64,000 nt of DNA from Ohtaekwangia sp036786105 (lineage in GTDB: Bacteria > Bacteroidota > Bacteroidia > Cytophagales > Cyclobacteriaceae). The translations under genes and the position numbers were made by a program. The stretch lies in assembly GCF_036786105.1 (NCBI RefSeq), contig NZ_DAIQRQ010000025.1:1-64000 (forward strand), read 5' to 3'. The notes below the pieces were generated by a model that saw only the letters and a list, made by a program, of their open reading frames with translations, was not told the DNA's origin and ran no database searches. Below, piece after piece: positions 58,976-64,000 of the stretch (the stretch's first letter is position 1; each line of letters starts with the position of its first letter).

Positions 58976-59005
58976 AAAAATCCCCGGAAGCTCCGGGGAT
59001 TTTTT
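58976..59005. terminator. Bidirectional terminator
   Basis: The stem AATCCCCGG/CCGGGGATT (58979-58987 and 58993-59001) with a five-base loop is flanked by A-rich sequence on the left and TTTTTT on the right. It serves both the acyl-CoA reductase and the giant minus-strand gene. Confidence 0.9.
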
Positions 59006-59027
59006 ATTTCAAGTTACTGATTTATTC

Positions 59028-62000
59028 TTAAGGCTTCGCTCCGCGTAATACTTCCACCCAGCCTGTGATCGGTGAGCTATCAGCTACTTTCAATCGGTAA
59101 TAATATATACCATCCGACACACCTTGTGCATCCCAGTTGTTCTGGTAGCTGTTGGTCGAGTAAACCTGCTTACCCCAACGGTCTGTTATTACCAGTTTAG
59201 CATCTGCATCAGGCAGGTTACGAATAAAGAACACATCGTTCGCACCGTCAGCATTCGGGGTAAAGATGTTTGGTATAAAGATGTCTGTATCAAGCGGCAC
59301 ACGTCCAACAATCTCGATTGAACATCCTGTAGAATCCATTACCTGTACTTTATACCGTCCGGCAGGAACATTGGTATAGTTCTTCTCATACTGCAGGTTG
59401 CTGTTTAGCAACACGTCTTCCCAATCTGTTTGATAAGACTGGCCAGGTACTGAAGCAGAGTCAAGTTCGATGCGTATCTCATATGGCACCAATCCTCCAG
59501 AGAAATTCGTCACCTGCATTTTACCGTTAAAAATATCTGGGTATGATTTGCTTGTAGTTCCTACCTGAGCAGAGAGATGCGTATTCACTCTATAGTCTAC
59601 TAAATCAGATGATAACTGACAGAATGATGTCGATGACACCTGATTGATCCGTATTTGATATTCATCTGGAAGTTGCAGGAACGGATATGTGGCATAATCC
59701 AATTCTATACTTCCTGTTGTAGGGAATTGTCGTGGAATTGTTGTTATTATAACATCCGTCAACTTCTTATACACCACAATTTCCAACGGAGAATCAGGAT
59801 CTCCATGAATATTCGTCAATGAAATTGATACTTCATTATTTACACATGTTGGAGTAATCTCAAAGCCAATTGCATAAACACCATCAATCGTAAATACTTT
59901 ACGAGTCGCACACAAAGCTGCAGAGCTTTTTACAAAAACATAGTATGTACCCCTAGACAGCGAGTCAAATGTAAACGGCACATCGTTGAGAGGATCAAAC
60001 GTTGTATACGTTTCATATTTCGTAGGCTCTGCAGACATATCTGCACTAAGGCCAAGTTGATATGTACCCGCATTTGCAAATCGAACAATCAATTTTCCAC
60101 TTTCACCATTATTAGCACAAACTGCATTAACCGGAGTAATTGTGAAATCAACAAAGCCAGGGAAAGTTACATTGGCAGTGAAGTCTTGTTCACAACCAAC
60201 GTTATCACGAACTGCAAGTGTATATGAACCTCCTGCAATTGCCAGGAACTCATTTGTTGTCTGGAAGTTCGTTCCGTCAATTGAGAACTCGTATGGTCCA
60301 CCAGCGCCACCGCTTGCAACTATATTTTTGATCGCGCCATCATTTCCATTGCAGGTTGACGATGTTATATCAAAGGTGGCAGTTATCGCAGAATTAGCAT
60401 CTTTGAGCACAATGGTTACAGCTGCATTACAAGGATCAGAAGAGTTTCTTCTTACGCTTATCACTCGCTCATACGTAGGTGCGGCACCAGCAGGTATACC
60501 TGTAATCTGACTTCCTGCCGTAAACGAATTCCAGTTTACACCATCCAATGACCACTCTAACAAATTACCCGTCTCCCCTGCTACATCAAGTGTCAATGCT
60601 CCTGTTGCAGAGCCAGCGCAAACCGGCTGAACTATATTCGAAGCAACCGGTGTACCTACTGTGCCCGACTGGTCTATTGTAAAGGTACCAGGCTTAATAC
60701 AAGTCACAGAAGAATCTCCATACACAATGGAGTACTTATATGTACCCATTGGCAGGTTTACAAAGCTTGTATCATTATAGTTTGTTCTCGATATCAACAA
60801 GTTGGTGCTTGACACACCATCTATCTTGATGATTACACCATACTTATTAACAGCTGGCACTAAGGGATTGATCGTAAATGTTACCGAACCATTCGACAAT
60901 GTGCAAGTTGCCGGATGAGGACGTGGCGTAATTTTCACCGTTGCACAATTTCCAGAACCACCACTACAAGATCCGGTGTTGGACACATTTACTACAATCT
61001 GTGATGCAGGACTTTCACCACAGCTATATACTGCTGTTACTTCGTATGTTACTGTTCCCGGTGTTGTGAGGTTTAGCTCAGCACCTGGGGTAAAGCTTCC
61101 GGTAGTTGTTGTGGCCAACAAGGTTCTTGTCGCGCCACTTACCAGATACCATTTGAAGTTAGTAGCTCCTGTAGCTGCTGCTGTAAGCGTTGGCGCTGAA
61201 CTGTTCACGCAAACAGTGATAGGACTTGTTACTGCAGGAGATGCAGAGAAGTTAATCGTTACATCGTCAAAGCTTGGCGTACAAGAGCCGTTTGTTATAA
61301 TCCAGCGAAGTGTATAAGCATTACCAGCCACACCTACAAACTGAGATGTAGGGTTACCTGGCGTAATAACAACACCACCTGTGCCGTTCACAATTACCCA
61401 TACACCCGTTCCAACGGTTGGAGTATTGGCTGCCAGTGTTGTTGTGAACACGCCGCACAATCCTTGATCCGGTCCGGCATTCGCTGTGGTCGGAGCTGCG
61501 TCAAGCTTTATTGTTACCTGATCGTTTGTAGAACCACAAGCGTTGGCAATGGTCCATTGTAATACGTAGGTCTGACCCGCTGTACCTGCAAAAGCTGTTG
61601 CTGGATCATTCACGTCTGTGAAGCTTCCTCCTGTACCACTTACAATTGTCCAGGTACCTGTTCCTGAAGTTGGAGCGTTTGCCGCCAGCGTGGCCGTTGT
61701 AGCGCAGAGTGTTTGGTCAGAACCGGCTGTTGCTGCAGTCGGAGCTACATCAAATGCGATCTGTACATTATCACTGCTCGGTGTACAGCTTCCGCCATTG
61801 CTGATTGTCCAGGCTAATATATAGGCTGTACCCGCTGTACCACTGAAGTTTGTTGTTGGATTAGTATCATCCACGAAGCTACCCCCTGTTCCACTTACAA
61901 CGGTCCATTTTCCTGTACCTACTACAGCTGTGTTTGCAGCCAGGGTAGCAGTAGTTGCACAGAGCGCCTGGTCAGGACCTGCATCGGCCACTGTAGGGCT

Positions 62001-64000
62001 GTTGACATCAAAGGTTATTGAAACATCATCTGAACTTGCTGCACAGGTTCCATTGCTGATTGTCCAGCGCACTACGTAAGTACTGCCTCCTGTACCTGAA
62101 AATACGGCATTCGGTACAGTAGTGTCACTGAAGCTTCCGCCTGTTCCGCTTACAATCGTCCAAGCACCTGTACCAACCGCAGGTGTATTGGCTGCCAGTG
62201 TGGCCGGACCACATACGCCTGTTTGATCAGTACCTGCATTGGCAATTGAAGGAGTCTGATCGAGTTGAATGGTTACCTGGTCGTTAGTAGAACCACATGA
62301 ATTCGTGATCGTCCATTGCAGTACATACGTCTGCCCGGATGTACCTGTAAAGTCTGTTGTAGGAATTGTTGCGTCTACAAAGCTGCCGCCCGTACCACTC
62401 ACCACGGTCCACAGACCAGTTCCGGATGTTGGCGTATTACCAGCCAACGTTGTTGTGGTGGCACATAATGCCTGATCTGTACCAGCATCAGCCGTTGTAG
62501 GTGCTACTTCAAAGGCAATGGTCACATCGTCTGTACTTGGTGTACAAGCTGCACCATTGCTAATGGTCCAGCGTAATACGTAGGTTGTCCCTGCTGTTCC
62601 TGCGAAAGCAGTTGTCGGACTTGTGTTATCAGTAAATATACCACCAGTTCCAGTTATCACAGTCCAGGTACCTGTTCCTACCACTGGAGTGTTACCAGCT
62701 AATGTTGTTGTTGTTGCTCCACAGAGCGCCTGGTCAGGACCTGCGTTCGCTGTAGTAGGTGTATTGATATCAAAGGTAATGCTCACATCATCCGTACTGG
62801 CAGTACATGATCCATTGCTGATCGTCCAGCGCAATACATAGGTTGTTCCTCCTGTACCAGAGAATGTCGAAGTTGGGCTTGCCACATTACCAAAGGTTCC
62901 ACCTGTACCACTTACGATTGTCCAGGCTCCTGTTCCAACGGTTGGAGTATTGGCTGCCAATGTAGCAGGGCCACAAATTCCAGTTTGATCCGGACCTGCA
63001 TCGGCTACAGTCGGAGCCTGATCCAATGTTATCTGAACATCATCGGTTGTGCTACCGCAAGTGCTGGTAATCGTCCAGCGCAATACAGATACTGTACCCG
63101 CTGTGCCTGTGAATGTCGTGGCTGGATCATTAATATCAATGAAGCTTCCTGCACCACTTACAATTGACCATGTTCCCATACCAACCACTGCTGCATTCGC
63201 AGTCAGTGTTGCTGATGTACCACACACGGTTTGATCCGCACCAGCGTTCGCTGTAGTTGGAGTGTTTATATCAAATGTAATAGAGACATCATCTGAACTT
63301 GCCGTACAAGATCCGCTCGTAATAGTCCAACGCAGTACATAGGTAGAGCCTGCTGTACCTGTGAACGTTGAGCTTGGGCTTGTAGCATCTCCAAAAGCTC
63401 CGCCTGTGCCGCTCACGATTGTCCAGGCTCCTGTTCCAACGGTTGGAGTATTGGCCGCCAATGTAGCTGTACCACAAACTCCGGTTTGATCGGGGCCTGC
63501 ATTTGCTACTGTCGGAGTTTGCTCGAATTGAATTGTTACCTGATCATTTGTAGAACCGCATGAGTTCGCTACAGTCCATTGTAACACATACGTCTGGCCT
63601 GCAGTACCTGCAAAAGTTGTTGCTGGATCAGCTGAATCAGTGAAGCTTCCACCTGTACCACTTACGATTGTCCAGGTTCCAGTACCTATTGTCGGTGCTG
63701 TAGCAGCCAATGTTGTTGTAGTAGCACACAAGGTTTGATCGGTACCTGCCGCAGCCGTTGATGGCGCTGCCTCAAATGCTATTGTCACATTATCCGTGCT
63801 CGGTACGCAACTTCCGCCAGTACTAATAGACCACTGTAATACATAGGTTGTTCCAGCCGTACCACTAAAACCAGATGTAGGGCTATTTATATCAGTAAAT
63901 GTACCACCTGTGCCGCTTACGACTGTCCAAGAACCGGTACCTACTACGGCCGTATTGGCAGCCAATACGGTAGACGTTGTGCATATAGCCTGATCAGGGC
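59028..64000 (-). CDS. Giant T9SS type B surface protein with tandem modules (5' part outside window)
   Basis: The reading frame stays open to the window edge, so the N-terminus, with any signal peptide, lies outside. At least 1657 residues are present. They begin with eleven tandem modules of 82-86 residues (61236-64000). An Ig/PKD-like linker follows, then SprB-like repeats (CTLSNGSVTFTINPLVP; TCNGNDGAIKNIVASGGAGG). The C-terminus is a type B (CHU_C) sorting domain: IPNIFTPNADGANDVFFIRN ... LVITDRWGKQVYSTNSYQNN ... GIYYYRLKVADSS. Unlike the 2962-residue protein, no PorP gene follows it. It is probably an adhesin. Confidence 0.88.
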   Translation of the reverse strand, partial: PDQAICTTSTVLAANTAVVGTGSWTVVSGTGGTFTDINSPTSGFSGTAGTTYVLQWSISTGGSCVPSTDNVTIAFEAAPSTAAAGTDQTLCATTTTLAATAPTIGTGTWTIVSGTGGSFTDSADPATTFAGTAGQTYVLQWTVANSCGSTNDQVTIQFEQTPTVANAGPDQTGVCGTATLAANTPTVGTGAWTIVSGTGGAFGDATSPSSTFTGTAGSTYVLRWTITSGSCTASSDDVSITFDINTPTTANAGADQTVCGTSATLTANAAVVGMGTWSIVSGAGSFIDINDPATTFTGTAGTVSVLRWTITSTCGSTTDDVQITLDQAPTVADAGPDQTGICGPATLAANTPTVGTGAWTIVSGTGGTFGNVASPTSTFSGTGGTTYVLRWTISNGSCTASTDDVSITFDINTPTTANAGPDQALCGATTTTLAGNTPVVGTGTWTVITGTGGIFTDNTSPTTAFAGTAGTTYVLRWTISNGAACTPSTDDVTIAFEVAPTTADAGTDQALCATTTTLAGNTPTSGTGLWTVVSGTGGSFVDATIPTTDFTGTSGQTYVLQWTITNSCGSTNDQVTIQLDQTPSIANAGTDQTGVCGPATLAANTPAVGTGAWTIVSGTGGSFSDTTVPNAVFSGTGGSTYVVRWTISNGTCAASSDDVSITFDVNSPTVADAGPDQALCATTATLAANTAVVGTGKWTVVSGTGGSFVDDTNPTTNFSGTAGTAYILAWTISNGGSCTPSSDNVQIAFDVAPTAATAGSDQTLCATTATLAANAPTSGTGTWTIVSGTGGSFTDVNDPATAFAGTAGQTYVLQWTIANACGSTNDQVTIKLDAAPTTANAGPDQGLCGVFTTTLAANTPTVGTGVWVIVNGTGGVVITPGNPTSQFVGVAGNAYTLRWIITNGSCTPSFDDVTINFSASPAVTSPITVCVNSSAPTLTAAATGATNFKWYLVSGATRTLLATTTTGSFTPGAELNLTTPGTVTYEVTAVYSCGESPASQIVVNVSNTGSCSGGSGNCATVKITPRPHPATCTLSNGSVTFTINPLVPAVNKYGVIIKIDGVSSTNLLISRTNYNDTSFVNLPMGTYKYSIVYGDSSVTCIKPGTFTIDQSGTVGTPVASNIVQPVCAGSATGALTLDVAGETGNLLEWSLDGVNWNSFTAGSQITGIPAGAAPTYERVISVRRNSSDPCNAAVTIVLKDANSAITATFDITSSTCNGNDGAIKNIVASGGAGGPYEFSIDGTNFQTTNEFLAIAGGSYTLAVRDNVGCEQDFTANVTFPGFVDFTITPVNAVCANNGESGKLIVRFANAGTYQLGLSADMSAEPTKYETYTTFDPLNDVPFTFDSLSRGTYYVFVKSSAALCATRKVFTIDGVYAIGFEITPTCVNNEVSISLTNIHGDPDSPLEIVVYKKLTDVIITTIPRQFPTTGSIELDYATYPFLQLPDEYQIRINQVSSTSFCQLSSDLVDYRVNTHLSAQVGTTSKSYPDIFNGKMQVTNFSGGLVPYEIRIELDSASVPGQSYQTDWEDVLLNSNLQYEKNYTNVPAGRYKVQVMDSTGCSIEIVGRVPLDTDIFIPNIFTPNADGANDVFFIRNLPDADAKLVITDRWGKQVYSTNSYQNNWDAQGVSDGIYYYRLKVADSSPITGWVEVLRGAKP
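61236..64000 (-). repeat. Tandem array of ~84-residue (~250-base) surface-protein modules
   Basis: At least eleven modules are in tandem, each starting DQxLC or DQTGxCG, with the core LAANTPxVGTGxWTIVSGTG and GxF, then YVLRWTI and a second cysteine. Lengths, from the complete ones onward, are 83, 85, 82, 85, 86, 83, 85, 85, 83 and about 78 residues. The modules fall into types that recur in order A-B-C-B-C-A-B-C-A-B-D. The last module, next to the linker, is the most diverged. Confidence 0.85.

Noticed and set aside
61236..64000. CRISPR array (regular ~250-base repeats)
   Set aside because: The units are too long and lie in one open reading frame with protein-level conservation. This is a tandem domain array.

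Overview
The window comes from a chromosome of the phylum Bacteroidota, most likely order Cytophagales. I infer this from: type IX secretion (T9SS) sorting domains on three secreted proteins; a PorP/SprF-type outer-membrane protein; a PUR-fold (DUF3276-type) protein; BatB/BatC proteins; a membrane TPR protein with a LuxR-like C-terminus; start sites without clear Shine-Dalgarno sequences; and one TAnnTTTG -7 box. I saw no rRNA, tRNA, CRISPR array, insertion sequence or prophage. One run of 100 Ns (40605-40704) is an assembly gap that cuts a gene.

Layout. (1) 25-15610, minus strand: a complete complex I locus in the canonical order nuoA-B-CD-E-F-G-H-I-J-K-L-M-N, with C and D fused and the NADH-input module (E, F, G) present. 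A two-CBS-domain protein lies upstream. Several gaps inside the operon hold short degenerate repeats or a hairpin. (2) 16782-20031: a membrane TPR/LuxR-type regulator, a secreted VWA protein, and a convergent 37-aa membrane peptide. (3) 20250-26447: the C-terminal half of a split transketolase, a VOC protein, an ArsR/ArsN2-like pair with a clear palindromic operator, a SerB-SerA fusion (phosphoserine phosphatase plus phosphoglycerate dehydrogenase), and a class V aminotransferase. (4) 26561-30975: an ECF sigma factor, a one-TM putative anti-sigma factor and a Spy/CpxP-like periplasmic protein, then an outer-membrane protein and an M1 metallopeptidase. (5) 31258-35181: ligA, a conserved unknown, dapA and a GNAT enzyme. 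(6) 35196-40424: a T9SS type A secreted protein (minus), batB-batC with an extreme K/Q/D-rich tail, and a thiolase. (7) 40450-45611: the gap-broken membrane gene, a MORN-repeat protein, purC, a STAS protein, RNase Z and a YhhQ-type transporter. (8) 45689-55638, minus: a PorP/SprF-like gene overlapping the end of a 2962-residue T9SS type B surface protein. (9) 55919-58956: a PUR protein, a DUF58 protein, a ferredoxin and an acyl-CoA reductase. (10) 59028 to the window end, minus: a second giant type B protein, cut at its 5' side, made largely of tandem ~84-residue modules.

How it fits together. The genes describe an aerobic, surface-active bacterium. Complex I feeds the respiratory chain. Serine, lysine/cell-wall and purine synthesis are each represented. 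The long repeat-rich surface proteins, with their T9SS sorting domains and a PorP partner, fit adhesion or gliding. The least explained features are the word-like intergenic repeat families, the strong excess of the GTATA/TATAC word, the higher-order organisation of the surface-protein repeats, and the SerB-SerA fusion. I did not find a clearly new defence or mobile system.
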